Positions 1 to 9,481 of a stretch of 64,000 nt of DNA are shown one piece after another (position 1 is the first letter of the stretch; each line of letters opens with the position of its first letter). This stretch comes from Flavobacterium glycines. GTDB lineage: Bacteria > Bacteroidota > Bacteroidia > Flavobacteriales > Flavobacteriaceae. The notes under the pieces were generated by a model. That model ran no database searches, was not told where the DNA came from, and saw only the letters and a list, made by a program, of their open reading frames with translations. The translations under genes and the position numbers were made by a program. The stretch lies in contig NZ_FNEO01000001.1 of the NCBI RefSeq assembly GCF_900100165.1, forward strand, positions 620,001 through 684,000, in the 5' to 3' direction.

Positions 1-2890
1 AGGATCCATTTGAATTTAGAGTTAATTTTCCATTGATTGGATTGGTTACAACAATGGCTGTAAGAACATCATTATCTAAATCTTTATCATTATAAAGCAA
101 ACTTGTTCCTCCGTCAGATAATGTTGTTGCAGTTCCTCCTTGCGACACATTTATTTGATCCATAACTGCAACTGGAGGATTTAATCCAAAATAATTAGTT
201 ATGTAAAGTTCATTTCCACTCACTTTATTTCGAGCTCTGAAATACAATTTATTTTTAGTCGCCCCTAATTCTTCAATTGTAATATTATCATCAATATTTT
301 TAGAATTGACAACATTTATATTTAAGGATTTTGCTTCTTTTGAAGCATCATTTACAAGCCATATTTTATTAGGATTAGATTCGGCCAAGTATAATAAATT
401 ATTTTTATAACATGTTAGATTTCGTATATATAAAAAATCTTCTGTGTCTGAACCAGCTACTTTCTCAGTTGTAACTCCATTAGTTCTCCATAATTCTTTA
501 TCAACTTTGGAATAATTTGACACTAAAAAATAAACATAATTCCCACATGTCAAAATTGTATTTATATCAAGGTCGGGCATTGTTGGATGCGTTGCACCAT
601 CAAATAATAAAACAGTCCCTTCTAGAGTACCATTTGTTTTATAAACAGCTTTTCTTGAACTATCCGGATTTTTAGCTACAAAGTACAATTCATTATTCAA
701 TATAGTTGTAAATTGAATTTCACTATCAATATTATCCCCAAAAGATTTTATATGGTTTGTTCCTTCTACTGTTCCGTTTGAAACCCATAAATCATGAGGT
801 CCATAAGTAGTACCGGATGAATTAGCAAATAGAATTAGTTTATTATTAACAGCATTTAACACCCTTAAATCTGGCAATTTCATAATTTCAGTTGTTCCTA
901 ATTCAGTTCCATCAGTTTTCCACAAAGACATTCCACTAACTGGATTAATCGCTGAAAAATAGATAGTGTTATTTAATACAACAAAATTACTAGGATAACT
1001 GCTTCCTGAACCTAAAGTTAAATCTTTTACCATGAAGGTACCAGATTCTGTACCATTACTTTTCCATAATTCAAAACCATGTACACCATCATTAGCATAA
1101 AAATAAAGCTCATTTTTTATAACTGAAAAAGGCTGTTTATCATTATAATTTCGCATACTGCTTTTATTACCAACATTTATATCCTTTACCATTACAGTTC
1201 CACTTTCAGTCCCATCACTTTTCCACAACTCATAGCCATGAGTACTATCAATTGCACTAAAAAAAAGTGTTCCATTTATAACCTTCAAATCTGAAAGATC
1301 ATCTATACAACTATAACCAGGATTTATATCTTTAACTGATTTGGTGCCACTTATCGTCCCATCACTCTTATATAATTGATTTCCATATTCTGTACCTCCA
1401 GCTCTAAAAAACAAACTCCCATTTACATCAGTAAACCTAGAAGCATTGCTACTATTTAAATGGTTTAAATCAGCAAAAAGTGATGTCCCAAAGGATGTTC
1501 CATCTGTAATCCATAATTCGTTCCCATACTTCTCATTAAGCCCTGTAAATATCACACTATTACTAACATTTACATAAAAGACAGAATTCAAGGTCTCAAT
1601 CTCATTAGACAATTCAAGCGTCCCTAAAGTCGTTCCGTCACTAACCCATAACGTCCTTTTAGTGGAATTTGTACTATCACTATAAAAAAACAGTTTGTCA
1701 TTGTTCACAAAAACTTTAGATATCTGTGCAGATGCATTTCCAGTGTTTGGCCAATATCCTGGATTTTCATTTATATCCTTCAATAGTACTGTACCATCAC
1801 TAGTCCCATTTGTTTTCCAAAGTTCATTACCATGAACTCCATCATCTGCTACAAAGTAAATTTCGTTTTTGAATTTTACGTATGAAGTATTAGACACACT
1901 TTTACCTGTAGAATTTATATCTTTTAGTATTCTTGTTCCTAATTCGGTTCCATCCGTAATCCACAATTCAGTTCCGTGAGTACCATCATCAAATTGAAAA
2001 ACTATTTGGTTATTAATAACATTTCCTTTTAAAGTAGTTTCAGAATTTGAAAAGTACCCTCCCGTTCTTATATTCTTAACCATTATCGTTCCTGATTCGG
2101 TTCCATTACTTTTCCATAACTCAAATCCATTTATACCATCATTCGCAAAAAAATAAAAATTATCGTTCAGTATCAAAAATTGATTTCCATAACTCAAATC
2201 TGAACTATTTGGATTAATATCTTTCACTAAGTTTGTACCTCCATCAGTTCCATCACTTTTCCATAATTGTGTTTGATTATTTCCATTATTAGCAACAAAA
2301 TATAAGTTATTTTTAAACACAAACAAATCACTAGGAGAACTCCCTGAAGCACCAACATTTATATCTTTTACCATATATGTTCCTGCTTCAGTTCCATCTG
2401 TTGTCCATAACTCAAATCCATCTATATTATTAGTAGCCGTAAAAAACAATTTCCCATTAAAGTTTATCAAATTTAAAGGACCATTATAATCATTTTGATC
2501 ATTCTGTTTAATATCCTTTACCAGTTGAGTTCCGTTCTCCGTTCCATCACTTTTCCATAATTCTGAGCCATGAAAACCATCATTTGCTATGAAGTATAAT
2601 ATATCATTTATTACTACCAGAGAACTAGGATTTGAAGAACCTTGTCCTAGTTTTATATCTTTGACCATAAAAGTTCCTTCTTTTGTACCATTAGAAAGCC
2701 ATAACTCCCTACCAAAATTCTTAAAATCTCCATCAGTAGCACTGAAAAAAAATCCAGTTTTAAATGGGGTTAAATTTTGAGGATCGCTATTCGAGTGGAA
2801 GTTCAGTTCAACTAAAGTAGCATCTAATGTCTGAGCAAAAGTTATTTGGGAAATTAAAAGTAAAAACAAAAAAGTAAAGTTAGATTTCAT
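1..2890 (-). CDS. ELWxxDGT-repeat secreted protein, C-terminus outside the window
   Basis: The frame is open from the ATG at 2890 to the left edge (963 full codons), so the stop lies outside. The start encodes MKSNFTFLFLLLISQITFAQ, a typical signal peptide with an A-Q cleavage site. About 16 copies follow of a 48-53 residue unit built on ELWxxDGTxxGTxMVKDI, as in ELWKSDGTENGT and ELWTTDGTEAGT; this matches the ELWxxDGT repeat family, predicted to form beta-propeller-like blades. Near the edge the sequence changes to a VCBS/cadherin-like beta domain (PPVAVMDQINVSQGG, then LLYNDKDLDND and TNPINGKLTLNSNGS). Such proteins in this phylum are usually exported, often by T9SS, but any sorting domain would be outside the window. 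The substrate or adhesion role is unknown. It is separated from recA by a terminator. Confidence 0.85.
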   Translation of the reverse strand, partial: MKSNFTFLFLLLISQITFAQTLDATLVELNFHSNSDPQNLTPFKTGFFFSATDGDFKNFGRELWLSNGTKEGTFMVKDIKLGQGSSNPSSLVVINDILYFIANDGFHGSELWKSDGTENGTQLVKDIKQNDQNDYNGPLNLINFNGKLFFTATNNIDGFELWTTDGTEAGTYMVKDINVGASGSSPSDLFVFKNNLYFVANNGNNQTQLWKSDGTDGGTNLVKDINPNSSDLSYGNQFLILNDNFYFFANDGINGFELWKSNGTESGTIMVKNIRTGGYFSNSETTLKGNVINNQIVFQFDDGTHGTELWITDGTELGTRILKDINSTGKSVSNTSYVKFKNEIYFVADDGVHGNELWKTNGTSDGTVLLKDINENPGYWPNTGNASAQISKVFVNNDKLFFYSDSTNSTKRTLWVSDGTTLGTLELSNEIETLNSVFYVNVSNSVIFTGLNEKYGNELWITDGTSFGTSLFADLNHLNSSNASRFTDVNGSLFFRAGGTEYGNQLYKSDGTISGTKSVKDINPGYSCIDDLSDLKVINGTLFFSAIDSTHGYELWKSDGTESGTVMVKDINVGNKSSMRNYNDKQPFSVIKNELYFYANDGVHGFELWKSNGTESGTFMVKDLTLGSGSSYPSNFVVLNNTIYFSAINPVSGMSLWKTDGTELGTTEIMKLPDLRVLNAVNNKLILFANSSGTTYGPHDLWVSNGTVEGTNHIKSFGDNIDSEIQFTTILNNELYFVAKNPDSSRKAVYKTNGTLEGTVLLFDGATHPTMPDLDINTILTCGNYVYFLVSNYSKVDKELWRTNGVTTEKVAGSDTEDFLYIRNLTCYKNNLLYLAESNPNKIWLVNDASKEAKSLNINVVNSKNIDDNITIEELGATKNKLYFRARNKVSGNELYITNYFGLNPPVAVMDQINVSQGGTATTLSDGGTSLLYNDKDLDNDVLTAIVVTNPINGKLTLNSNGS
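470..2710 (-). repeat. ELWxxDGT coding repeats, about 16 units of 145-160 bp
   Basis: On the minus strand a Trp-x-x-(Asp/Asn)-Gly-Thr core recurs roughly every 150 bp between about 470 and 2710. The units are diverged at DNA level, so they are protein repeats rather than recent duplications. Confidence 0.7.
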
Positions 2891-2969
2891 CTGATTTTCA
2901 TTTTATTCATTAAAAACATTTTGTAAGTTAATTTTTGATTAAAATCACTAAAAAAGCTTTCATTAAACT

Positions 2970-2977
2970 CAAAAATA
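2970..2977 (-). promoter_or_regulatory. Candidate -7 box for the ELWxxDGT gene
   Basis: The minus strand reads TATTTTTG, a match to the Bacteroidota -7 consensus TAnnTTTG, about 80 nt before the ATG at 2890. No well-spaced -33 TTG was found, so this is a weak call. Confidence 0.3.
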
Positions 2978-3023
2978 AGGAAAATTTATTACAAATAAAC
3001 CTATTGCTTTTCCGAACTAACAA

Positions 3024-3051
3024 AAAAAGCTCGGAAAAAACCGAGCTTTTT
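3024..3051 (-). terminator. Rho-independent terminator after recA
   Basis: A perfect 11-bp inverted repeat (AAAAAGCTCGG / CCGAGCTTTTT) with a 6-nt A loop lies 24 nt beyond the recA stop. On the minus strand the stem is followed by a T run, as expected for an intrinsic terminator. The flanking A and T runs could let it work in both directions. Confidence 0.85.
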
Positions 3052-3074
3052 GGAAATCTTAAAAAGATAAATAT

Positions 3075-4082
3075 TTAATTATCAGCTAATTCTTTAATTC
3101 TGGATTTGATTTTTTCTTCCAGTTCATCAGCTAATTCAGGGTTGTCTTTAATTAATGTTTTAACAGCATCACGACCTTGTCCTAATTTAGTTTCACCATA
3201 ACTAAACCATGAACCTGATTTTTTCACGATTTCAAATTCTACTGCTAAATCCAGAATTTCCCCTGTTTTAGAAACTCCTTCACCATACATGATATCAAAT
3301 TCGGCTACTTTAAACGGCGGCGCTACTTTGTTTTTAACAATCTTAACTTTAGTTCTGTTTCCAATAACATTCTCCCCATCCTTAATTTGAGAAGAACGAC
3401 GAATATCTAAACGTACCGAAGCATAAAACTTCAAAGCATTACCTCCTGTAGTCGTTTCAGGATTTCCAAACATTACTCCGATTTTCTCTCTCAACTGGTT
3501 GATGAAGAAAACGGTACAATTGGTTTTACTAATAGTTGCTGTTAATTTTCTCAAAGCCTGAGACATCAAACGGGCATGAAGTCCCATTTTAGAATCTCCC
3601 ATTTCACCTTCAATCTCACTTTTTGGAGTTAAAGCGGCTACCGAGTCAATTACCACAATATCAATTGCTCCTGAACGAATCAAGTTTTCAGCAATTTCTA
3701 AAGCCTGCTCACCATTATCCGGTTGCGAAATAATTAAGTTTTCGATATCTACATTTAATTTCTCAGCGTAATTTCTGTCGAATGCGTGTTCCGCATCAAT
3801 AAAAGCTGCAATTCCGCCTGCTTTTTGCGCTTCGGCAATAGCATGAAGGGTTAAAGTGGTTTTACCTGAAGATTCCGGCCCATAAATTTCGATAATTCTT
3901 CCTTTTGGATATCCACCTACTCCAAGTGCTAAATCCACACCTAAAGATCCCGAAGAAATTACCTCAACTTCTTCAATCGCCTTATCCCCCATTTTCATAA
4001 CGGTCCCTTTTCCGTAGGTTTTATCAAGTTTATCAAGGGTAAGCTGTAACGCTTTTAATTTGGCTTCTTTCTCTGTACTCAT
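3075..4082 (-). CDS. recA: RecA recombinase
   Basis: This 335-residue protein is the RecA recombinase, which forms ATP-dependent filaments on single-stranded DNA, drives strand exchange and activates the SOS co-protease function. Visible hallmarks are the Walker A motif GPESSGKT (residues 68-75), the [10 protein letters not shown] segment, the Walker B strand [12 protein letters not shown] and the [22 protein letters not shown] loop-2 region. The length is normal for the family (about 330-350), and the C-terminal tail is charged as usual. It is alone in its transcription unit: 179 nt separate it from the upstream thioesterase and a strong terminator follows. I see no obvious LexA-type operator upstream. 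Confidence 0.98.
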   Translation of the reverse strand: MSTEKEAKLKALQLTLDKLDKTYGKGTVMKMGDKAIEEVEVISSGSLGVDLALGVGGYPKGRIIEIYGPESSGKTTLTLHAIAEAQKAGGIAAFIDAEHAFDRNYAEKLNVDIENLIISQPDNGEQALEIAENLIRSGAIDIVVIDSVAALTPKSEIEGEMGDSKMGLHARLMSQALRKLTATISKTNCTVFFINQLREKIGVMFGNPETTTGGNALKFYASVRLDIRRSSQIKDGENVIGNRTKVKIVKNKVAPPFKVAEFDIMYGEGVSKTGEILDLAVEFEIVKKSGSWFSYGETKLGQGRDAVKTLIKDNPELADELEEKIKSRIKELADN

Positions 4083-4135
4083 CTTCTATTTCGCTTTTCT
4101 ATCGTTAAATTATTTATATTATTTACCACTAATCA

Positions 4136-4170
4136 GAAATTCAAAAAGTTCATTAACTACTTTGAATTTC
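4136..4170. other. Imperfect hairpin between the thioesterase gene and recA
   Basis: GAAATTCAAA (4136-4145) pairs with TTTGAATTTC (4161-4170), and an inner AGTT/AACT pair closes a 4-nt loop. There is no T run, so it is a poor terminator. It sits 54 nt upstream of the recA start and could be part of the recA leader or an operator-like palindrome. Confidence 0.35.
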
Positions 4171-4261
4171 TATTAAATTTCATTTTTTGTGCTCGTAAAA
4201 ATACTTCTTTTTTTAATGCAAATTTTTCGTTTAAAAAGATTTTATAATCAAAAAACAAAGT

Positions 4262-4771
4262 TTACACAAACAAGGCTTTCAGCTCCGTAGCCTCTTCGGG
4301 TTTCATTTTTCCTGCCAACACCAAACTCAACTGTTTGCGTCTTAAAGCGGCATCATAACGTTGTTTTTCCAATTCCGTTTCAGGAATGATTTGGGCGACT
4401 TCTACCGGCGTTCCTTTTTCGTCAACTGCAACAAAAGTATAAATGGCCTCATTGGCCTTAGTTTTAATTCCGGAATTTCTGTCTTCGACCCAAACATCAA
4501 TATAGACTTCCATCGAACTCTTAAACGCCCGGGAAACCTTAGCTTCAATAGTTACCACACTTCCCAGTAAAATAGCTTTTGTAAAAGCCACATGATTCAC
4601 CGAAGCCGTAACCGAAATATTTCTCGAATGACGCTGCGCTGCAATGCTGGCCGCACGATCCATTCGGGCTAATAATTCACCCCCAAAAAGATTATTGATA
4701 TGATTGGTCTCACTTGGCAAAACCAAATCAGTCAAAACAGTTAAAGATTCTGATGGAAATTTAGGAGTCAT
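4262..4771 (-). CDS. Acyl-CoA thioesterase, single hotdog domain
   Basis: This 169-residue protein has the 4HBT hotdog fold of the YciA/BFIT acyl-CoA hydrolase group. The helix segment NHINNLFGGELLARMDRAASIAAQRHS carries the Asn-x-x-Phe-Gly-Gly and Asp residues typical of these enzymes; a conserved VNHVAFTKAILLGSVVTIEAKV strand region and TKANEAIYTFVAVDEKG follow. The expected reaction is hydrolysis of acyl-CoA to free acid and CoA in the cytoplasm; chain-length preference cannot be read from sequence. It lies 60 nt after a DoxX-like gene on the same strand and may be co-transcribed with holB. Confidence 0.85.
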   Translation of the reverse strand: MTPKFPSESLTVLTDLVLPSETNHINNLFGGELLARMDRAASIAAQRHSRNISVTASVNHVAFTKAILLGSVVTIEAKVSRAFKSSMEVYIDVWVEDRNSGIKTKANEAIYTFVAVDEKGTPVEVAQIIPETELEKQRYDAALRRKQLSLVLAGKMKPEEATELKALFV

Positions 4772-4831
4772 CTGATTCTAGATTTTGTTATTGATATTGC
4801 AATTGTCATTGATTTTTATCATTGACATTAC

Positions 4832-5215
4832 CTAACTCAACCAATACACCGCCATCACTGCCGGAATAAAATAAATAACGATGGTTCTGGCACCGTCATA
4901 ATCCTTGGCTAATCGTTGACCAAAAAGCATCATCAACAAAGTAATCGCCGAAAATAACGCCCCGTAATAACCAAAAAGCCTTCCCTTATTTACTAATAAT
5001 TCGATACAACCGACAAAACACAAAATAGTCGAAATCAATTCCATTACAACCAAATTGATTAAGGCTAATTTCACGTGATTTTTCAATTTGGTTTTAGCAA
5101 AATGCTCTTTTAACCAATTGACATTATCTTCCCAATAAAACAGTTTTTCATAACTGGATTGCAAAAAAGTAATTCCGAAAAATACCAGAAGTAAAAGCGA
5201 AGCCGGATTATTCAT
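4832..5215 (-). CDS. Small DoxX-like integral membrane protein
   Basis: A 127-residue hydrophobic protein with about four predicted membrane segments (about residues 3-20, 47-70, 80-98 and 108-126). The layout, including the short amphipathic WLKEHFAKTKLKN stretch between helices 1 and 2, resembles DoxX-family membrane proteins common in Flavobacteriia. No catalytic motif is visible and the biological role is unknown. It begins 5 nt after the holB stop, so it is almost certainly co-transcribed with holB. Confidence 0.6.
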   Translation of the reverse strand: MNNPASLLLLVFFGITFLQSSYEKLFYWEDNVNWLKEHFAKTKLKNHVKLALINLVVMELISTILCFVGCIELLVNKGRLFGYYGALFSAITLLMMLFGQRLAKDYDGARTIVIYFIPAVMAVYWLS

Positions 5216-5220
5216 AATCG

Positions 5221-6369
5221 TTATTTTTTGTGAATTAAACGTGTGAGTTTGATTGATAAATCGGTTAAAATGATTTTTGCATTTCCGTTACGCTCAATAT
5301 GATACATAGCATCCGAAAGCTCTTTAAAAATATCCTGAATATTGTTTCCGTTTACAAAAGGCGCAAAATTTTCCAACTTGAATTTATCGACTTTTGGTTC
5401 GAAATAAACTAAACTGGGTGTTTCGTAATTAATCAACAATGCCTGACGGAACATTTCCATACAAAACTGCAAAAACTTCTTTTGGGCTTCTCTTCCCAAA
5501 GCCGCAATTTTTTCACTCCAAAGAATCAAATCCTGAATGGCTGCCGCATCTTTTTTAGCCTTGAAAGCCGCGCGAACCCAGGTTACAAACCATTGTTCAA
5601 ACGGATGTTCCTCGTCATTATCATGCAATAAATGCAAAGCCGCATTAAAATTCCCCTGTGCCTGATGCGCTAATTTTGTTGCTAATTTTAAATCAATTTG
5701 CTCACGGGTAACCAAAGCTTCGGCAATAACCGCTTCGCTCAGTCCGTTAAAATGTAATATTTGACAACGCGAACGAATGGTTTGGATAATGTCTTCTTCA
5801 TTTTCAGAAATCAGAATAAATATGGTTTTTTCAGGTGGTTCTTCCAGTAATTTCAACAATTTATTGGAAGCAGCGATATTCAATTTATCGGCCATCCAGA
5901 CAATCATGATTTTATAACCGCCTTCATACGCTTTTAAAGAAAGTGATTTCAGGATTTCCTGAGCATCATCAACACGAATTTCTCCCTGTTTGTTTTGAAC
6001 TCCTAAAACGGCATACCAATCAAACAAACCACCATAAGGATTTTGAAGAACAAACTCTCTCCAATCGGCAATAAAATCAATACTCTTAGGGTTTTTCTTT
6101 ACCTCATCGGTGGTAACGGTAGGATAAGCAAAATGCAAATCGGGATGGGACAGTTTTTGGAATTTTATGTTACAGGCGTGATTTTCGCCATCATTTTCTC
6201 CGTTTTGGTTGCCACACAAAATATATTGTGCATAAGCAATTGCCATAGCCAGAGTCCCACTACCTTCGGGACCTACAAACAATTGTGCGTGCGGAATTCG
6301 TCCCAAATCAGCACTTCTGCTAAGATGGTTTTTAATGTGTTCCTGCCCTAAAATTTCTGAAAACTGCAT
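5221..6369 (-). CDS. holB: DNA polymerase III subunit delta'
   Basis: A 382-residue AAA+ clamp-loader protein. The N-terminus (QFSEILGQEHIKNHL, HAQLFVGPEGSGTLAMA) matches the delta'/gamma fold. The P-loop (GPEGSGTL) lacks the Lys needed for nucleotide binding, which is normal for delta'. Further signs are LLKLLEEPPEKTIFILISE and the IRSRCQ motif (SRC), which supplies the arginine finger within the clamp-loader ring. Its role is to help load the beta sliding clamp on primed DNA. It heads the group holB-DoxX-thioesterase. The start is supported by the conserved N-terminal motif beginning six residues in. Confidence 0.93.
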   Translation of the reverse strand: MQFSEILGQEHIKNHLSRSADLGRIPHAQLFVGPEGSGTLAMAIAYAQYILCGNQNGENDGENHACNIKFQKLSHPDLHFAYPTVTTDEVKKNPKSIDFIADWREFVLQNPYGGLFDWYAVLGVQNKQGEIRVDDAQEILKSLSLKAYEGGYKIMIVWMADKLNIAASNKLLKLLEEPPEKTIFILISENEEDIIQTIRSRCQILHFNGLSEAVIAEALVTREQIDLKLATKLAHQAQGNFNAALHLLHDNDEEHPFEQWFVTWVRAAFKAKKDAAAIQDLILWSEKIAALGREAQKKFLQFCMEMFRQALLINYETPSLVYFEPKVDKFKLENFAPFVNGNNIQDIFKELSDAMYHIERNGNAKIILTDLSIKLTRLIHKK

Positions 6370-6397
6370 AAGGCAAAGATAGCAGAAAATGGATAAG

Positions 6398-6464
6398 TCT
6401 AAAATTTTAGATTACAAAGTTTCTCTGCCTATACAGCTTGATTTAGAGCTTCAAAAAAATCAAG
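6398..6464. other. Palindrome plus hairpin between holB and the glycosidase operon
   Basis: TCTAAAATTTTAGA (6398-6411) is a perfect 14-bp palindrome 29 nt upstream of holB. CTTGATTT (6437-6444) pairs with AAATCAAG (6457-6464), giving an 8-bp stem 16 nt after the mutarotase stop. The hairpin may end the glycosidase operon, although no T run follows on the minus strand; the palindrome may be a regulatory site for holB. Confidence 0.3.
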
Positions 6465-6479
6465 TCGAACAGATTCAAT

Positions 6480-6824
6480 TTAAGGCAATTTATAAATCTG
6501 TTCCATCGGCAGCCATTTTTCGCCATCCTTAGCTCCCGGAGGTGCCTGCTGAAATTGCCACATTAATTTCTCCCATTCCTGCACTTTTGGATTGGCAGTA
6601 TCCATCATTTGTTTGCGTTCCGGACTGAAAGTTTCATCCACTTCCATAATCATAAACAGGCGATTTGCCAATATGTAAATTTCCAAATCAATAATTCCGG
6701 AATCCTTGATACTTTTCGTGATTTCCGGCCAGGCGTTTTCTTTAGCATGATAACGCTTGTACTCCTGAATTAATTCCGGTTTATCAATTAAATCACAGGC
6801 GTAACATAGTTTTCTTGTAACCAT
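6480..6824 (-). CDS. L-rhamnose mutarotase family protein, probably acting on L-fucose
   Basis: This 114-residue cytoplasmic protein belongs to the RhaM/DUF718 ferredoxin-like mutarotase family. Visible features are RYHAKENAWPEITKSIKDSGI, the IYILANRLFMIMEVDE strand pair and the C-terminal PMEQIYKL tail. Members interconvert alpha and beta anomers of 6-deoxy sugars. It is the last gene of an operon holding three alpha-L-fucosidases, so free L-fucose is the likelier substrate here; that is inference from context, as the family is named for rhamnose. No signal peptide is present, so it should act on sugar after import. Confidence 0.8.
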   Translation of the reverse strand: MVTRKLCYACDLIDKPELIQEYKRYHAKENAWPEITKSIKDSGIIDLEIYILANRLFMIMEVDETFSPERKQMMDTANPKVQEWEKLMWQFQQAPPGAKDGEKWLPMEQIYKLP

Positions 6825-6871
6825 ATAGAGCTTTTAATAAATTAGTAAAAACTATTTCTTTCGAAAATTCA

Positions 6872-9457
6872 CTATTCCAGAATAGAACCTAAAACTTCTA
6901 ATTCTGATAATTTAGCAGATTCCCCTTCGGGGATGTTAGTAAATGTTACCCTGATAAAACGTCCTGAAACAGATTGTGATAATTTTTCTATTCTAACTTT
7001 ACTCGCAGAAGATGTGTTTGACAAATCAACAATTGTTGTCCATTGATTATCCGTATTTAATGTCTCAATTTTATAACCCAACTTAGTTTCTTTCGGGAAG
7101 GTCAATTTTATTTGTTCCATTTTCACATTTCGTTCTAAATCTACCTGCCACCAGTTACCGGATTTATTATCTGCCGCCTGCCAAAAAGTATCCGGATTTC
7201 CGTCTCCAACCAATCCGGAAGAATGTTCAACCATTTCATTACTTGCTCTTGTTGGATTGTTCAACCCAAAACTACTAATGCTGTTTTTTGAATCATTTGC
7301 AGTAAATGGAACATAAGGTCTGCTTATCACTACCGGAGATTTTCCCTCTGTAAATTGCGGTAAGCCTTTAGTAATAATTTTTACAACCGCATCCTTTAAT
7401 CCCTGAGAAGTTGCTCTAATTACCGTCTCTCCACCAAAATAAGAACGAAATTCGGCAGCGGCTAATCCGTCTATAATTTCTATATCTGATTTAGGATTAA
7501 AAGTAATCGTTCTTCCTGTTGGGAATTCTCCCGGGCCGGATTCGATACTCAATTTTACCTCTGGTGAATTACTTAATCCAACACCTGCACCATCTACTAT
7601 ACTTACTAACAAATGAGCATCATCTGTTCCATCATTCACAATTACAGACTTATCTGTGGTCAATTGTATGGCTGCTGCTGTGCCTTGAACTCTCTCTGGA
7701 GGTGCCGCTACACCGGTATATTCATTACGATACCAATAATAGGATCTTTTAGGTATTCGTGCATAATCAACAATTCCCATGGAGCCAAATCGCTTTCCAG
7801 CTACACTGCCATGATCAAAACCGCACCATATAGCCTCTCCGCTTCTCCAGTCATAATGCCATGGGTATTTTTTACTTTTATCTTGATTTTGCCCCAAAGG
7901 CAAATCACCCCAGCCAGGTATATATTTTCCCGGACGAAAAGTTTCTGTTGAACCGTACTCACTCACTACACTGGCCACACCCGGATTTATAAAAAGTCTG
8001 GCTCCATCACCATTATACCCTGCTATATCTCCGATTTTATCCATGTCTCCGCGTTGACATCCGCCAATAGCTACCGGACGGGTGGGATCCAACTGATGCC
8101 CCAAATCAACCTCTTTTTTTAACAACTTTCGGGTTGGTTCTAAGGTTTCTTTAGTTGTAAAAAAAGGTTCATTACTGGTACTCCAAACAATAACTGACGG
8201 ATGATTACGATGAATTCGTATCATATCAGTCATTTGTTCCAAAACACTTTTATCGAAAGCTTCCCAATCTTCAGGATTTGTTGGATAAGCATTACTTCCT
8301 TCATAATCTCCTTCTTCACGAGTTCCTCCCGAACCCCAAAAAGGCACTTCGGACCAAAATAACATTCCTTCTTTATCACAGGCTTCAACAAAAGCGGGAT
8401 CATGAGGATAATGCGATCCACGGATAAAATCAAAACCTGCTTCTTTCATCATTTTAATATCTCTCAAAAAAGCATTATTTGTAACGGCATCACCCCAACC
8501 GGCACGATCCTGATGTACATTAGCACCTTTAAAATAATAACGCTCTCCGTTAAGAAAAAAACCTTTATCGGCAGTGAATTTAATACTCCGGAATCCTAAT
8601 GGCGAAATAAAATCATCAACCTCCTTACCATTAGTTTTGATGATTGTCTTTACGCTATACAGGTTTGGCGTTTTGGGACTCCACAATTTTGGGTTCTTAA
8701 TAACAGCACTTGTTTGATCAAAGAACACTGTTTTGCCCGCAGCAATAGTTTTAGCAGATGAAAACTTTGCAACCACAGCACCTTTACTATCAATAATTAA
8801 AGTAATTACAGTTGCAGCAACCGTAACTTTTCTTTCATTTATTACTTCTGTCTTTACATTTACTGTAGCTTCTTTGGCAGAAACATTAGGTGTAGTTACA
8901 AAAGTACCGTACCATGCCACATGCAAAGGATCAGTAACTACTAATTTCACATCCCTATAAATCCCTCCGCTAAAAACATGCTCACCTGCTCTGGGCGCTA
9001 CACGGGAATCCCACAAATTATTTAAACGCACCGCTACAACATTGCGACCCGTCTTAATCGCTTTCGTTATATCAATTTCAAAACCTGTATAACCAGAATT
9101 GTGCTTTCCAACTAATTCTCCATTTACAAAAATTTCTGCTGTACGATAAGCTCCTTCAAAATCCAAACTGATTCTTTTACCAATCCACTCAGCCGGTATA
9201 TCAATGTACTTACGATACCAACCGTAACCTTTATAAAATTGAGCCGATTGATAATAAGGCATACTAAATGAATGCGGAATTCCGATATTTTCCCAATTTG
9301 AATCGTCAAAACCAGCAACTTCCGCACTGGAATAATCTCCTAATTTGAATTTCCACTCTCTATTGATGTTAATATTTTTTCTGACTGTCTGTGCTTCCAG
9401 ATTGATTTGAAAACTGATTAAAAGAGTAAAAAAAAAGATTATCTGAATTAATTTCAT
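6872..9457 (-). CDS. GH2 beta-galactosidase-like enzyme with C-terminal F5/8 C-type domain
   Basis: An 861-residue exported glycosidase with a signal peptide ending near LEAQ (residue 23). Domain order: sugar-binding jelly roll (about 30-180), Ig-like sandwich (about 180-290), GH2 TIM barrel (about 295-590), a GH2 C-terminal beta domain (about 620-720) and a discoidin-type carbohydrate-binding domain (about 735-861, SGNWWQVDLERNVKMEQIKL). The likely acid/base is Glu430 in STSNEP and the nucleophile Glu500 in VVSEYGS, the usual GH2 spacing. Beta-galactosidase is the most probable activity, but GH2 also includes glucuronidases and mannosidases. It lies between the GH95 gene (24 nt) and the mutarotase gene (47 nt), and would act on galactose exposed after defucosylation. 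Confidence 0.85.
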   Translation of the reverse strand: MKLIQIIFFFTLLISFQINLEAQTVRKNININREWKFKLGDYSSAEVAGFDDSNWENIGIPHSFSMPYYQSAQFYKGYGWYRKYIDIPAEWIGKRISLDFEGAYRTAEIFVNGELVGKHNSGYTGFEIDITKAIKTGRNVVAVRLNNLWDSRVAPRAGEHVFSGGIYRDVKLVVTDPLHVAWYGTFVTTPNVSAKEATVNVKTEVINERKVTVAATVITLIIDSKGAVVAKFSSAKTIAAGKTVFFDQTSAVIKNPKLWSPKTPNLYSVKTIIKTNGKEVDDFISPLGFRSIKFTADKGFFLNGERYYFKGANVHQDRAGWGDAVTNNAFLRDIKMMKEAGFDFIRGSHYPHDPAFVEACDKEGMLFWSEVPFWGSGGTREEGDYEGSNAYPTNPEDWEAFDKSVLEQMTDMIRIHRNHPSVIVWSTSNEPFFTTKETLEPTRKLLKKEVDLGHQLDPTRPVAIGGCQRGDMDKIGDIAGYNGDGARLFINPGVASVVSEYGSTETFRPGKYIPGWGDLPLGQNQDKSKKYPWHYDWRSGEAIWCGFDHGSVAGKRFGSMGIVDYARIPKRSYYWYRNEYTGVAAPPERVQGTAAAIQLTTDKSVIVNDGTDDAHLLVSIVDGAGVGLSNSPEVKLSIESGPGEFPTGRTITFNPKSDIEIIDGLAAAEFRSYFGGETVIRATSQGLKDAVVKIITKGLPQFTEGKSPVVISRPYVPFTANDSKNSISSFGLNNPTRASNEMVEHSSGLVGDGNPDTFWQAADNKSGNWWQVDLERNVKMEQIKLTFPKETKLGYKIETLNTDNQWTTIVDLSNTSSASKVRIEKLSQSVSGRFIRVTFTNIPEGESAKLSELEVLGSILE

Positions 9458-9481
9458 AAATGATGTAGTATATAAGGTTTC

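Noticed and set aside
4788-4830. Repetitive ATTGAT/TCATTGA stretch as a further heptamer array
   Set aside because: The units are irregular and the inverted repeat has a central mismatch, so I did not list it as a separate feature; it is mentioned only as weak support for the post-stop repeat class.
6398-6411. Perfect AT-rich palindrome as an operator
   Set aside because: With such AT-rich DNA, a 14-bp TCTAAAATTTTAGA palindrome may be chance; kept only as a low-confidence site.
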